64,000 nt of DNA from NCBI RefSeq assembly GCF_002929225.1, contig NZ_PISM01000022.1:62001-126000 (forward strand), given 5' to 3'. Source of the stretch: Stutzerimonas kunmingensis (GTDB taxonomy: Bacteria; Pseudomonadota; Gammaproteobacteria; Pseudomonadales; Pseudomonadaceae). The position numbers and the translations under genes were made by a program. Below, piece by piece: positions 19,137 through 28,995 of the stretch (position 1 is the first letter of the stretch; every line of letters begins with the position of its first letter). The notes below the pieces were generated by a model, which saw only the letters and a list, made by a program, of their open reading frames with translations, did not search any database and was not told where the DNA came from.

Positions 19137-19830
19137 GGGCCAGGTCCTCCTGCGTCATGTCCAGATAACGGTCGGCGACTGCCTCGCGGATCGCGCGGTC
19201 GTGGAAGATGCCGATCAGCGCGCTGCCGGCGGCCTTGGCCTCGTCGATCAGTTCCAGCACCACGCGGGCGTTGGCTTCGTCCAGCGAGGCGGTGGGCTCG
19301 TCGAGCAGCATCACCGGCCAGCTCACCATGAAGCCGCGCGCCAGGTTGACCCGCTGCTGCTCGCCGCCGGAAAAGGTGCCGGGGGCCAGCTGCCAGAGCC
19401 GTTCGGGAATGTTCAGCCGGGTCAGCAGCGCCTTGGCCCGCGCCTCGGCGTCGGCACGGCTCCAGCCACGCGCCAGCGCCGGTTCCATCACCACCTCGAG
19501 CGCCGGCACTCGCGGGATCACCCGCAGGAACTGGCTGACATAGCCCAGCGTCTGCCGGCGCACGGCGAGGACCTGGCGCGGCTCGGCACCGACCAGCTCC
19601 AGCCAGTCACCGGCATGGCGGATACGGATGCTGCCGCTGGCCGGCAGGTAGTTGCCGTACAGCGTGCGCAGCAGCGTCGACTTGCCGGCACCGGACTGGC
19701 CGTGCAGCACCAGGCACTCGCCGGCGGCGACGGTGAAGTTCAGCCCGCGCAGCACCTGCAGGCTGACGCCGTGCTGCTGGTGCAGGGTGAAGGTCTTGGC
19801 GAGGTCGCGGACCTCGATCAGGTTCGTCAT
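19126..19830 (-). CDS. phnL: PhnL, C-P lyase ABC-type ATPase
   Basis: 234 residues from the ATG giving [14 protein letters not shown], preceded by AAGGA. An ATG at 19845 (MKESV) overlapping the phnK stop is a possible alternative. ATPase motifs: [20 protein letters not shown] and [12 protein letters not shown]. PhnL is needed with PhnG, H and I to attach the phosphonate to the ribose of ATP or GTP, and is not a transporter subunit. It follows phnK directly. Confidence 0.9.
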   Translation of the reverse strand: MTNLIEVRDLAKTFTLHQQHGVSLQVLRGLNFTVAAGECLVLHGQSGAGKSTLLRTLYGNYLPASGSIRIRHAGDWLELVGAEPRQVLAVRRQTLGYVSQFLRVIPRVPALEVVMEPALARGWSRADAEARAKALLTRLNIPERLWQLAPGTFSGGEQQRVNLARGFMVSWPVMLLDEPTASLDEANARVVLELIDEAKAAGSALIGIFHDRAIREAVADRYLDMTQEDLAHAS

Positions 19831-19841
19831 GACGGATTCCT

Positions 19842-20654
19842 TCATGGCTGCAGCACCGAGGACACCAGCAGCTGCGTATAGGGGTGCTGCGGGTCGTCGA
19901 GGATCTGGTCGGTCAGGCCCGACTCCACCACCCGCGAGCGGCGCATCACCATCAGCCGGTCGGCCAGCAGGCGCGCCACGGCGAGGTCGTGGGTGACGAT
20001 CACCACCGCCAGGTCCAGCTCGCGCACCAGCCCGCGCAAGAGGTCGAGCAGACGTGCCTGCACCGACACGTCGAGGCCGCCGGTGGGTTCGTCCATGAAC
20101 ACCAGCTTCGGGCTGGAAACCAGGTTGCGGGCGATCTGCAGGCGCTGCTGCATGCCGCCGGAGAAGGTCCGCGGCAGGTCGTCGATGCGCGCCGGGTCGA
20201 TCTCCACCTGTTGCAGCCAGTCCAGCCCGGCGGCGCGCAGCTGGCCGTAATGCCTGACGCCCTGGGCCATCAGCCGCTCGCCGATGTTGGCGCCAGCGGA
20301 AACCCCCATGCGCAGGCAGTCGCGCGGGTTCTGCTCGACGAAGCCCCATTCGGTACGCAGCAGCGTGCGCCGCTCGGCCTCGCTGGCGGCGTAGAGGTCG
20401 AGCCAGTCGCCGGCGCCATCGCGGTACTGCACGCTGCCGCGATCCGGCGGGCAGCGGCCGCAGAGCAGCGAGAGCAGGGTGGACTTGCCCGAGCCGGACT
20501 CGCCGACGATGCCCAGCACTTCGCCGGGGTAGAGCTCGAAGGAAACGCCTTGGCAGCCCTTGTCCGGGCCGTACAGGCGGGTCAGGTCGCGCACCGCGAA
20601 CAGCGGCTCGGTGCCGACGCTCGTGGCGGGCAGCAGTTGTTCGGCGGCGCTCAT
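19842..20654 (-). CDS. phnK: PhnK, C-P lyase ABC-type ATPase
   Basis: 270 residues from the ATG giving [12 protein letters not shown]; this ATG overlaps the phnJ stop (ATGA), which decides the start. Motifs: [25 protein letters not shown] and [14 protein letters not shown]. PhnK binds the PhnGHIJ core complex at PhnJ. There is an extra ~18-residue N-terminal tail before the first strand compared with the shortest homologues. The downstream phnL lies within 15 bases. Confidence 0.9.
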   Translation of the reverse strand: MSAAEQLLPATSVGTEPLFAVRDLTRLYGPDKGCQGVSFELYPGEVLGIVGESGSGKSTLLSLLCGRCPPDRGSVQYRDGAGDWLDLYAASEAERRTLLRTEWGFVEQNPRDCLRMGVSAGANIGERLMAQGVRHYGQLRAAGLDWLQQVEIDPARIDDLPRTFSGGMQQRLQIARNLVSSPKLVFMDEPTGGLDVSVQARLLDLLRGLVRELDLAVVIVTHDLAVARLLADRLMVMRRSRVVESGLTDQILDDPQHPYTQLLVSSVLQP

Positions 20655-21520
20655 GGGCGGCTCTCCTGTTGCTGGGCGCGCTGCGCGCAATAGTCGGTAT
20701 CCGAGCAGACGAACTGCTTGCTGCCGGCGTCGTCGACGATCAGTTCGTCGAGGTAGGAATCACCGCTGCCACAGATGGCGCAGCACTGCTCCCACTGCTG
20801 GATCTGAAACGGGTGATCCTCGAAATCCAGGCTGACCACGCGGGTGTACGGCGGCACGGCGTAGAGGCGCTTCTCGCGGCCGGCGCCGAACAGCATCAGC
20901 GCCGGGCTGCGGTCCAGCTTGGGGTTGTCGAATTTGGGAATGGGCGAGGGGTCCATCACGTAGCGCTCGTCCACCGTCACCGGGTAGGCGTAGCTGGTGG
21001 CGATGTGGCCGAAGGTGGCGATGTCCTCGTAGAGCTTCACGTGCATCACGCCGTAGTCGCCCAGCGCGTGCATGGTGCGCGTCTCGGTTTCCGACGGCTC
21101 GATGAAGCGCAGCGGCTCGGGGATCGGCACCTGATAGACCATGATCTGCCCGGCGGCGAGCGGGGTTTCCGGGATGCGGTGGCGGGTCTGGATCACCGTC
21201 GCCGCGGGTGTGCGTTCGGTGGTGGCGACCCCGGCGGTGCGGGCGAAGAAGCGGCGGATCGACACCGCGTTAGTGGTGTCGTCGGCGCCCTGGTCGATCA
21301 CCTTGAGTACGTCGTCGGCGCCGAGAATGGCAGCGGTCAGCTGCATGCCGCCGGTGCCCCAGCCATAGGGCAGCGGCATCTCGCGGCCGCCGAAGGGCAC
21401 CTGATAGCCGGGTATGGCGATCGCCTTGAGCAGTGCGCGGCGGATCATGCGCTTGGTCTGCTCGTCGAGATAGGCGAAGTTGTAGCCCGCCTCGCTGGCG
21501 GGAATGGCCTGGGCATTCAT
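20651..21520 (-). CDS. phnJ: PhnJ, radical-SAM C-P lyase
   Basis: 289 residues starting [20 protein letters not shown]; the ATG overlaps the phnI stop by 4 bases. Cysteines C247, C250 and C272 have the 3 and 22 spacing of the iron-sulphur ligands, and C278, six residues on, matches the cysteine that forms the thiyl radical. PhnJ cleaves the C-P bond of ribose 1-alkylphosphonate 5-phosphate and releases the alkane (methane from methylphosphonate). All key residues are present, so the enzyme should be active. Confidence 0.95.
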   Translation of the reverse strand: MNAQAIPASEAGYNFAYLDEQTKRMIRRALLKAIAIPGYQVPFGGREMPLPYGWGTGGMQLTAAILGADDVLKVIDQGADDTTNAVSIRRFFARTAGVATTERTPAATVIQTRHRIPETPLAAGQIMVYQVPIPEPLRFIEPSETETRTMHALGDYGVMHVKLYEDIATFGHIATSYAYPVTVDERYVMDPSPIPKFDNPKLDRSPALMLFGAGREKRLYAVPPYTRVVSLDFEDHPFQIQQWEQCCAICGSGDSYLDELIVDDAGSKQFVCSDTDYCAQRAQQQESRP

Positions 21521-22626
21521 GCGCGTTTCTCCTTCGCTGGCGTCTCGGCGTCGGCTTCGGTCTGCTCGGCCTGCGGCTGGCGCAGCTTGCGGATCAGCTC
21601 CAGCTCGGATTGGAAGTCGACGTAGTGCGGCAACTTCAGGTGCGAGACGAAACCGGCGGCTTCGACGTTGTCGCAGTGCATCAGGACGAATTCCTCCTGC
21701 TGCGCCGGGCCCTGCACTTCCTCGCCGTACTCGCCTGCACGCAGCGCGCGGTCGACCAGCGCCATGCCCATCGCCTTGCGCTCGGCATAACCGAAGGCCA
21801 GGCCGTAGCCGCGGGTGAACTGCGCCTGCTCGGCGCTCTCGCCGACGAACTGGTTGACCATCTCGCACTCGGTCAGCTCGATCTCGCCGAGGCAGACCGG
21901 GAAGCCCAGCTCCTGCGGCTCGATCCAGACCTCGGCGGTGCCGATGCGAATCTCGCCGGCGAACGGGTGGTTGCGGCCGTAGCCGCGCTGGGTCGAATAG
22001 CCCAGCGCCAGGAGAAAGCCCTCGTCGCCACGCGCCAGCGCCTGCAGGCGTTCGGCGCGGCTCGTCGGCAGCTCCAGTGGCTCGCGGGTGAGGTCCGGCA
22101 CCGGCTCGCCGCGGTCGATTTCCGGGGTCATCAGGCCTTCCTCGCCGAGCAGGCCGAGTACCCGCGGGCAGTTGCCCAGCGTGGCGCTTTCATCCACCGG
22201 CGGGCCGGCGCGTTCGCCTTCGGCGAGCAGGGCGAAATCGAGCAGGCGATGGGTGTAGTCGAAGGTCGGACCGAGCAGCTGGCCGCCGGGCACGTCCTTG
22301 AAGGTCGCCGAGATGCGTCGGCTGAGCTGCATGGCGCCGGTGTCCAGCGGCAGGCTTTCGGCGAAGCGCGGCAGCGTGGTGCGGTAGGCGCGCAGGAGGA
22401 AGATCGCCTCGACCAGATCGCCGGCGGCCTGCTTGATCGCCAGCGCGGCGAGATCTTCGTCATACAGCGAGCCTTCGCTCATCACCCGCGCCACGGCGAG
22501 CGGCAGCTGCTGGCGGATCTGCTCGACGCCGAGTTCGGCGATGCCGGTATCGCCGCGGCGCTTCTTCGCCAGCAGCGCGTGGGCGTTGTCGATGGCCTGT
22601 TCGCCACCCTTGACCGCGACGTACAT
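21517..22626 (-). CDS. phnI: PhnI, C-P lyase core subunit
   Basis: 369 residues, the usual PhnI length. The start MYVAVKGGEQAIDNAHALLA and stretches ARVMSEGSLYDEDLAALAIKQA and FVLMHCDNVEAAGFVSHLKLPHYVDFQSEL are highly typical. PhnI has nucleosidase activity and with G, H and L makes the ribose-phosphonate triphosphate. Starts within the phnH stop (single-base TGATG-type overlap) and overlaps phnJ by 4 bases. Confidence 0.93.
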   Translation of the reverse strand: MYVAVKGGEQAIDNAHALLAKKRRGDTGIAELGVEQIRQQLPLAVARVMSEGSLYDEDLAALAIKQAAGDLVEAIFLLRAYRTTLPRFAESLPLDTGAMQLSRRISATFKDVPGGQLLGPTFDYTHRLLDFALLAEGERAGPPVDESATLGNCPRVLGLLGEEGLMTPEIDRGEPVPDLTREPLELPTSRAERLQALARGDEGFLLALGYSTQRGYGRNHPFAGEIRIGTAEVWIEPQELGFPVCLGEIELTECEMVNQFVGESAEQAQFTRGYGLAFGYAERKAMGMALVDRALRAGEYGEEVQGPAQQEEFVLMHCDNVEAAGFVSHLKLPHYVDFQSELELIRKLRQPQAEQTEADAETPAKEKRA

Positions 22627-23234
22627 CAGGCCACCTCCTGCAGCGAATCGCCGATGCGCGTGCTGCGCGGCAGGCCGAGCACTTCGCCGTCAGCGCAGAA
22701 CAGTGCGTCGAGCCCACGCGGGAAGTCGTTGCGTGCGGCGCGCTGCTGCCAGAACGCCGGTTTCAGCGGCAGGCCGACCAGGCGGCTGCCGTCGATGCCC
22801 GGGCCCTGCCAGCTCAGCGCCGGGCCGCGGTCGAGACGGTCGAGCTGGATCAGCAGCGTGCAGGACTGGTCCGGGTAGCGCTCGCTGCCGGCGTAGAAGC
22901 CGGAGAGGTCGTCCAGCGCGGCGGCATCGAGCAGGGCGAACATCGCCTCCTCGCGTGCCTCGACGATTGGGCAGCCACAGTGGAAGGCCAGGTTGGCGCG
23001 GATCGCCGGGGTGTCGAAGGCCGGCGCCAGCCACAGCGGTGTGTCGTTATCCAGCAGGCTCAGGCACAGCGCGTAGCCGGCGGCCTGCAGCGGCTCGATG
23101 GCGGCGACGCTGACCAGCGGCTGGCGCGTGCCCGGCTCGGACAAGGCCTTGAGCGCGGCGCGGAAGCACTTTTGCGCGTCCAGCACCGGGTCGGCGAAGG
23201 CGGCCTGCAACAGGTCGGATGGGGCGCGATTCAT
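22626..23234 (-). CDS. phnH: PhnH, C-P lyase core subunit
   Basis: 202 residues. Typical stretches include DPVLDAQKCFRAALKALSEPGTRQ near the N-terminus, LDNDTPLWLAP and LSWQGPGIDGS. PhnH belongs to the PhnGHIJ core of the C-P lyase and resembles PLP-dependent folds without binding PLP. It is coupled to phnG (shared boundary base at 23234) and to phnI. Confidence 0.92.
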   Translation of the reverse strand: MNRAPSDLLQAAFADPVLDAQKCFRAALKALSEPGTRQPLVSVAAIEPLQAAGYALCLSLLDNDTPLWLAPAFDTPAIRANLAFHCGCPIVEAREEAMFALLDAAALDDLSGFYAGSERYPDQSCTLLIQLDRLDRGPALSWQGPGIDGSRLVGLPLKPAFWQQRAARNDFPRGLDALFCADGEVLGLPRSTRIGDSLQEVA

Positions 23235-23680
23235 CAGTCTTCTCCTCGCAGCAGCGTGAAGAACTCCACGCGGGTAGTGGCGGTTTCGGCAGCCTTTTGC
23301 GCGGCGCGTCGGGCCTGCGCGGCGGCCAGCGGTTCGATCAGTTCATTCAGCCAGCGGCTCTGCTGCGGCCCTTGCAGATGGGCATCGGCGAGGGCGGCGA
23401 GCTCGGCCTGGCGCTTGTCACGGCCGGCGCGGTAGCTGTAGCCGGTGCTGCCGTCGGCCAGGCGCACCACGCAGCGGGTGACGCTCATCTCGCCGAGGTT
23501 GAACGGCGCGCCGGTGCCGCCCATGCGGCCGCGCACCAGGGTCATGCCGATTTCCGCGGGACGGATCAACTGGTAGGTGCAGTCGCGCAGGGCGCTCTCG
23601 AAAGGCGCCAGTTCGGCAGCGCTGGCGCCGGCCAGTACAGCCATCCAGCGCTGGCGGGGGGATTGTTCGCGGGTGTGCAT
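23234..23680 (-). CDS. phnG: PhnG, C-P lyase core subunit
   Basis: 148 residues from MHTREQSPRQRWMAVLA, preceded by GGAG; an ATG four codons earlier (23692) overlaps the phnF stop and is an alternative. The conserved PAEIGMTLVRGRMGGTGAPF and FNLGEMSVTRCVVRL are diagnostic. PhnG is the small subunit of the PhnGHIJ core complex in the cytoplasm. Confidence 0.92.
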   Translation of the reverse strand: MHTREQSPRQRWMAVLAGASAAELAPFESALRDCTYQLIRPAEIGMTLVRGRMGGTGAPFNLGEMSVTRCVVRLADGSTGYSYRAGRDKRQAELAALADAHLQGPQQSRWLNELIEPLAAAQARRAAQKAAETATTRVEFFTLLRGED

Positions 23681-23691
23681 GGGGTTCTCCA

Positions 23692-24399
23692 TCAGGTGGC
23701 GACCTGGTACTGGAAACGGTCGGAACGGCTGGCCGAAAGGGCGATCTCCACCGGTTGCCCGGTGGCATCGCAGGACAGGGTGAACACCGACAGCAGTGGC
23801 ATGCGCAGGGGCATCAGCAGCTGTGCGGCCTCGTCGCGATCGGCCAGGCGTGCACCGATCAGGCTGAAACGGCGCGTCAGCGGCAGGCCGCGTTCGCCGA
23901 GGTAGCGGCGCAGCGAGCCGCCCTGGTAGTCGGCGAGCCGTTCGGCGTGGCTGGCGCAGTAGCGGTGGCGGATCAGGCTGACCGGCTCGCCGTCGAGCAG
24001 GCGCAGGGTGCTCAGCTCGATCAGCGCGGCGCCTTCGGCCAGTTGCAGGTGACGTGCTTCCTCGGCGCTGGCGCTGAGCTGGCGCCGCTCGAGCAGGCGC
24101 GCCTCGGTACGCAAGCCGAGGGCGGCCAGCGATTCGCTGTAGGCGCTGTCGGCCTGCAGCGGATATACCAGCGGGCGTTGCAACACCTGGGTGCCCTTGC
24201 CCTGGCGGCGCAACAGGCGGCCTTCGTTGATCAGCTCGTCGACGGCACGGCGCAGGGTGTGGCGGTTGACGGCGAAGCGCCGCGCCAGCTGCATCTCGCC
24301 GGGGAGAAAGTCGCCGATGCGGTAGTGGCGCAACTCGCCGCGCAGCACCTGGGCCAGTTCGAGGTAGAGCGGTTCGCTGGGTTGTCTAGACAACTGCAT
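23692..24399 (-). CDS. phnF: PhnF, GntR/HutC-type phosphonate regulator
   Basis: 235 residues from the ATG giving MQLSRQPSEPLYLELAQ. N-terminal winged helix (to about residue 75: EMQLARRFAVNRHTLRRAVDEL, INEGRLLRRQGKGTQV) and a C-terminal UTRA ligand domain. It is expected to repress the phn genes. A TTGTCTAGACAA palindrome forms codons 3-6 of this gene and a close copy lies upstream of phnC, so autoregulation is likely. It sits fourth in the operon as in the classic phnCDEFGHIJKLM order. Confidence 0.88.
   Translation of the reverse strand: MQLSRQPSEPLYLELAQVLRGELRHYRIGDFLPGEMQLARRFAVNRHTLRRAVDELINEGRLLRRQGKGTQVLQRPLVYPLQADSAYSESLAALGLRTEARLLERRQLSASAEEARHLQLAEGAALIELSTLRLLDGEPVSLIRHRYCASHAERLADYQGGSLRRYLGERGLPLTRRFSLIGARLADRDEAAQLLMPLRMPLLSVFTLSCDATGQPVEIALSASRSDRFQYQVAT
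24382..24393. promoter_or_regulatory. Candidate PhnF operator inside phnF
   Basis: Perfect 12-bp palindrome TTGTCTAGACAA, within the first codons of phnF. HutC-subfamily GntR regulators bind palindromes built on a GT-N4-6-AC core such as this. A near-identical sequence lies upstream of phnC. Function is inferred from the pair of sites. Confidence 0.55.
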
Positions 24400-24433
24400 G
24401 GTTTTTTCGAGAGGCGCACGGGGCCTCACTCCG

Positions 24434-25228
24434 TCAGATGAAGCGCTTGCGCAGGCGCTGGGAGAGCAGGTCGATCAGGCTCACCACGGCGATGATGATC
24501 AGCAGCAGGGCGGCGGTCTGGCCGAACTGGAAACCGCGGATGGCTTCCCAGAGGATCACGCCGATGCCGCCGGCGCCGACCATGCCGACCACCGTGGCCG
24601 AGCGCACGTTGGATTCGAAGCGGTACAACGAGTAGGAAATCCACAGCGGCAGCACCTGCGGAATCACCCCGAAGATGACTTCCTGCAGCGCACTGGCGCC
24701 GGTGGCACGCACGCCTTCCACCGGGCCCGGCTCGATGGCTTCCACCGCTTCGGCGAACAGCTTGGCGAGCACGCCGGTGGTGCTGATCCACAGCGCCAGC
24801 ACGCCGGCGAAGGGTCCGAGGCCGACGGCGACGACGAAGAGCATGGCGAAGACCATCTCGTTGATCGACCGGCAGGCGTCCATCAGCCGGCGCACCGGCT
24901 GGTAGACCCACCAGGGCACGATGTTCTCGGAGCTGAGAATGCCCAGCGGGATGGCGCAGACGATCGCCAGCAGGGTGCCCCAGAGGGCGATGTGCACCGT
25001 GGTGATCATCTCCCTGAGGTACAGCTGCCAGTTGCTGAAGTCCGGCGGGAAGAAGTCGGCGGCAAAGGTCGCCATGTTGGCGCTGTCGCGGATCAGCAGC
25101 AGCGGATTCATCTCCGCGCCCTGCCAGGACCAGGCCAGCACGGCCAGACACAGGCCCCAGCCGAGCAGGCGCAGCCAGCTGCGCTTGTCGTTGCCCGCCA
25201 GAGGCGGTGTGGTGCTCAGAGTGGTCAT
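24434..25228 (-). CDS. phnE: PhnE, phosphonate ABC permease
   Basis: 264 residues with about six membrane segments. The family loop is clear in the stretch [20 protein letters not shown] followed by [15 protein letters not shown]. It forms the inner-membrane channel with PhnC and PhnD for phosphonate uptake. It lies 63 bp after phnD and 34 bp before phnF. Confidence 0.92.
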   Translation of the reverse strand: MTTLSTTPPLAGNDKRSWLRLLGWGLCLAVLAWSWQGAEMNPLLLIRDSANMATFAADFFPPDFSNWQLYLREMITTVHIALWGTLLAIVCAIPLGILSSENIVPWWVYQPVRRLMDACRSINEMVFAMLFVVAVGLGPFAGVLALWISTTGVLAKLFAEAVEAIEPGPVEGVRATGASALQEVIFGVIPQVLPLWISYSLYRFESNVRSATVVGMVGAGGIGVILWEAIRGFQFGQTAALLLIIIAVVSLIDLLSQRLRKRFI

Positions 25229-25291
25229 GTTCGGTTCTCAAAAAACGGCGCGGACGGGAGCGTGGCGCCAGCGCGCCACGCCCGGCGTTGC

Positions 25292-26296
25292 TCAGCTGGC
25301 CTTGGCGGCGGCGTTCTTCTGCTCGCGCTCGGCCATGCGCTGCTCCAGCTTGGCCAGCTCCTGGTCGATGCCCTGCAGCTGCGCCTGGCGGTCGCTGTCG
25401 GAGAGCTTGCTGTCGGCGGCGACTTCGCTGCGCTTCTTGAACAGTTCCAGCTGGCGGATCGGTAGCAGCTGGTCGTTGTCGGAGGCGCGGAACGGTGCCC
25501 ACTGCAGGCCGGCGAGGATTTCCTTCTCGGCCGGCTTGGCGCCGTAGCTCATGAAGAACTCGCGCAGCCTGTTCTTCTGCTCGTCGCTCAGGCTCTTGCG
25601 CCACACCAGCGGGTCGGCCGGGATCAGCGGCGAGGTCCAGACGATCTTCAGTTGCGCGGCCTTGTCCGGCGCGGTGATCTCAAGACGCTCCATGCCTTCG
25701 CTGTTGAAGGTGCCGACATCGACCTGCTTGTTCGCCACCGACAGCGCGTTCACTTCGTGGCTGCCGTTGAGGCTGCGCTTGAAGGCCTGGCCGGCGTCGA
25801 CCTTGTTCTTGGCGAACACGTAGTAGCCGGGCACCAGGTAGCCGGAGGTGGAGTTCGGGTCGCCGTTGGCGAAGGTCAGGCTCTTGGCATTCTTCAGCAC
25901 GTCCTCGACGGAGTTCAGGGCGCTGTCCTTGTGCACGATCAGATGGCTGTAGTAGCCCGGGCTGCCGTTGGCGGCGACGGTCTGGGCGAAGATTTCGCCG
26001 CCGGCGCGATCCACCGCTTCCATCGCCGACTTGTTGCCGTACCAGGCCAGATCGACCTTGTCGAAGCGCATGCCCTGGATGACCCCGGCGTAATCGGGGG
26101 CGAAGAAGGCCTTCACCTCGTAGCCGGTCTGCTTGCTCATGTCGGCGAGGAAGGGGTCCCAGACGCTGCGCAGGTTCTGCGAGGACTCGGTGGAAATGAT
26201 GCCGAAGGTGATGGTCTCGGCGGCTTGAGCGGTGCCGGCGAGGGCACCGGCCAGCAGCGTGGAAGCGGCGAGAGCGCGGCTGAAGCGTTTCAACAT
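25292..26296 (-). CDS. phnD: PhnD, phosphonate-binding periplasmic protein
   Basis: 334 residues from the ATG giving MLKRFSRALAASTLL; AAGGAG lies 9 bases upstream, so a GTG three codons earlier is rejected. The signal peptide is cut after AQA. The mature part ETITFGIISTESSQNL, DLAWYGNKSA and GDPNSTSGYLVPGYYV is typical. The C-terminal ~50 residues (SKLSDSDRQAQLQGIDQELA onward) form a charged helical, probably coiled-coil tail. It binds phosphonates in the periplasm. Confidence 0.93.
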   Translation of the reverse strand: MLKRFSRALAASTLLAGALAGTAQAAETITFGIISTESSQNLRSVWDPFLADMSKQTGYEVKAFFAPDYAGVIQGMRFDKVDLAWYGNKSAMEAVDRAGGEIFAQTVAANGSPGYYSHLIVHKDSALNSVEDVLKNAKSLTFANGDPNSTSGYLVPGYYVFAKNKVDAGQAFKRSLNGSHEVNALSVANKQVDVGTFNSEGMERLEITAPDKAAQLKIVWTSPLIPADPLVWRKSLSDEQKNRLREFFMSYGAKPAEKEILAGLQWAPFRASDNDQLLPIRQLELFKKRSEVAADSKLSDSDRQAQLQGIDQELAKLEQRMAEREQKNAAAKAS

Positions 26297-26343
26297 GGAG
26301 GTCACTCCTTGGGTGTGGCGTTGGTTGTCGGGTGGCGTGGGGC

Positions 26344-27174
26344 TCAGCCGTTGACCAGCTGCAACGACCGCGGCTCGGCATTGCGGGCGCGGTCGGAGAA
26401 CAGCAGGCTGGCGTCCAGATCAGCGCCGTAGAGGTCGTTGAGCAGGCGGTCACTGAGCGCCGCCGAGGGACCGTCGTAATGGATGCGCCCGCCCTTGAGC
26501 GCCACGGCGCGGGAGCAGTAGCGCAGGGCGTAATCGACCTGATGCAGGGTCACCACCACGGTCTTGCCGTCCTGGCGGTTGATGTCGGCGAGGATTTCCA
26601 TGACCTTGCGCGCCGACTCCGGGTCGAGCGAGGCGATGGGTTCGTCGGCGAGGATCACCTCGGCCTGCTGGGTCAGCGCACGGGCGATCGCCACCCGCTG
26701 CTGCTGGCCGCCGGAGAGCGTCGAGGCGCGCTGCGCGGCGCGCTCGGCGAGGCCGACGCGCTCCAGTGCGGCCATGGCCTGGCGCTTCTGCTCGTCGCTG
26801 AACATGCCCAGCGATCCGCGCCAGCGCGGCATGCGCCCGAGAAAGCCAAGCAGGACGTTGTCCAGCACGCTGAGGCGGGTGACCAGGTTGAACTGCTGGA
26901 AGATGTAGCCGATGTCGGCGCGCAGGCGGCGCACCTCGCCATGCAGGCGGCCGGTGGCCTGTACCTCGCGGCCGAGCACTTCGATGCGCCCGCCGGCGGA
27001 GCGGTCGCAGCAGGCCAGCCCGGCCAGGTGGCGCAGCAGCGTGGACTTGCCGGAACCGGACGCGCCGATCAGCGCCACCATCTCGCCTGGCTGTATCGCC
27101 AGGCCCAGGTCGAACAGCGCCTGCTTGCCGGCGAAGGTCTTGTTCAGTCGCTCGACTCGAATAGCCGCATTCAT
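26344..27174 (-). CDS. phnC: PhnC, phosphonate ABC ATPase
   Basis: 276 residues. ATPase motifs: GASGSGKST (Walker A), [16 protein letters not shown] (signature) and [15 protein letters not shown] (Walker B). It has the PhnC-type [15 protein letters not shown] start. It powers phosphonate uptake with PhnD and PhnE. As first gene of the operon it has a candidate Pho box and PhnF operator upstream. Confidence 0.93.
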   Translation of the reverse strand: MNAAIRVERLNKTFAGKQALFDLGLAIQPGEMVALIGASGSGKSTLLRHLAGLACCDRSAGGRIEVLGREVQATGRLHGEVRRLRADIGYIFQQFNLVTRLSVLDNVLLGFLGRMPRWRGSLGMFSDEQKRQAMAALERVGLAERAAQRASTLSGGQQQRVAIARALTQQAEVILADEPIASLDPESARKVMEILADINRQDGKTVVVTLHQVDYALRYCSRAVALKGGRIHYDGPSAALSDRLLNDLYGADLDASLLFSDRARNAEPRSLQLVNG

Positions 27175-27216
27175 CGTCTTGCCCTCTCGTCTGTGCGGCC
27201 GGGGGAGTCGGCCAAC

Positions 27217-27228
27217 TTGTCTAGACGA
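27217..27228. promoter_or_regulatory. Candidate PhnF operator upstream of phnC
   Basis: TTGTCTAGACGA, 11 of 12 bases equal to the palindrome inside phnF, 42 bp upstream of the phnC ATG. It lies between the candidate Pho box and the gene, a good position for repression. Confidence 0.6.
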
Positions 27229-27267
27229 GAAGGTAGTCAGCGACTGTTGCAGTCCGGCGAAGCGTCG

Positions 27268-27296
27268 ATGAAGCTGCGATGACGATTCAGTGAAGC
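27268..27296 (-). promoter_or_regulatory. Candidate Pho box (three half-sites)
   Basis: On the minus strand three 7-base half-sites GCTTCAC, TCGTCAT and GCTTCAT repeat at 11-bp intervals, compared with the PhoB consensus CTGTCAT spaced by 11. The match is moderate (4-5 of 7 per half-site). It is upstream of phnC, whose homologues are phosphate-starvation controlled. Confidence 0.45.
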
Positions 27297-27323
27297 TTTC
27301 ACCGGCGGCGCGGACGGTCCTGA

Positions 27324-28205
<882 letters not shown>

Positions 28206-28222
28206 GCAGCGGCTTATCTGAA

Positions 28223-28310
28223 GTAGGGTGGGCTTCAGCCCACCGACAGGGCCGGGCTTGGTGGGCTAAAGCCCACCCTACGGTGCGGTGAGGAGAGGCG
28301 TAGGGTGGGC
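28223..28310. repeat. Palindromic repeat, GTAGGGTGGGCT family
   Basis: GTAGGGTGGGCT (28223) and AGCCCACCCTAC (28270) form a perfect 12-bp stem with inner complementary parts; a third partial copy GTAGGGTGGGC begins at 28300. It lies between the convergent ydfG and dmp operons and may end transcription from both sides. Confidence 0.75.
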
Positions 28311-28326
28311 CGGGCGGCGTTCCGCT

Positions 28327-28764
28327 TTAGCCCCCCGGTGCTGCGGCGTCAAGAGCCTCCAGGCCTGCCTTGGCGCAGGCCTCGTCCTGCTCCTCGGAAC
28401 CGCCGGAGACGCCGATGCCGCCCAGGCAGCGGCCATCGAGCAGGATCGGCAAGCCGCCGCCGAACACGACCAGCCGTTCGCGCGACGGCAGGCCGATACG
28501 CAGCCGCGGGTTCTCGCCGAGCACCTCCAGCCAGTCGCGGGTGGGAAAGCCGAAGCTGGCGGCGGTGTAAGCCTTGTCCACGGCGATGCCTTCGGAATGC
28601 AGGAAGGCGCCGTTCATACGCAGATACGCGAGAGTGCGCCCGGCGCGGTCGACCACCGCGACATGGATGCGGATGTCCAGCGCGCAGGCATGGGCCATGG
28701 CGGCCTCGGCGGCGCGCTGGGCGGCCTGCCAGTGCAGGTCGGGCTCGACGAACTGGAGATTCAT
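28327..28764 (-). CDS. GlcG/HbpS-family protein at end of dmp operon
   Basis: 145 residues. The pattern [54 protein letters not shown] is the GlcG/HbpS (DUF336) family, found with aromatic and glycolate pathways and in some cases binding haem. The ATG overlaps the dmpI stop (ATGA), so it is part of the phenol operon. It is not one of the classical dmp genes; the function is unknown, perhaps cofactor handling or enzyme reactivation. Confidence 0.75.
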   Translation of the reverse strand: MNLQFVEPDLHWQAAQRAAEAAMAHACALDIRIHVAVVDRAGRTLAYLRMNGAFLHSEGIAVDKAYTAASFGFPTRDWLEVLGENPRLRIGLPSRERLVVFGGGLPILLDGRCLGGIGVSGGSEEQDEACAKAGLEALDAAAPGG

Positions 28765-28952
28765 GGCTTGACCTTGCTGGCCGGTTCGCCGCCGATGCCG
28801 AAGTGAGCCTTGGGCATCTCGCTGATGATCACCCGCACGCTGGCCAGCGGTGCGTCCAACGAGCGCGAGATCGCCTCGCTGACCTCGCGGATGAGGGTTT
28901 CCTTCTGCGCGTCGCTGCGGCCTTCAAGAATGTGGATCTGGGCAATGGGCAT
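28761..28952 (-). CDS. dmpI: DmpI, 4-oxalocrotonate tautomerase
   Basis: 63 residues, beginning [14 protein letters not shown]. The catalytic proline becomes the N-terminal residue after loss of Met; R11-type arginines are present (GRSD, R39-type in SVRVII). It interconverts 4-oxalocrotonate tautomers as a hexamer in the oxalocrotonate branch of meta-cleavage. It lies 43 bp after dmpH. Confidence 0.93.
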   Translation of the reverse strand: MPIAQIHILEGRSDAQKETLIREVSEAISRSLDAPLASVRVIISEMPKAHFGIGGEPASKVKP

Positions 28953-28995
28953 ATCGGACTTCCTTGAGAAAAGGCCGGCCGGAGCCGGCCGCAGG

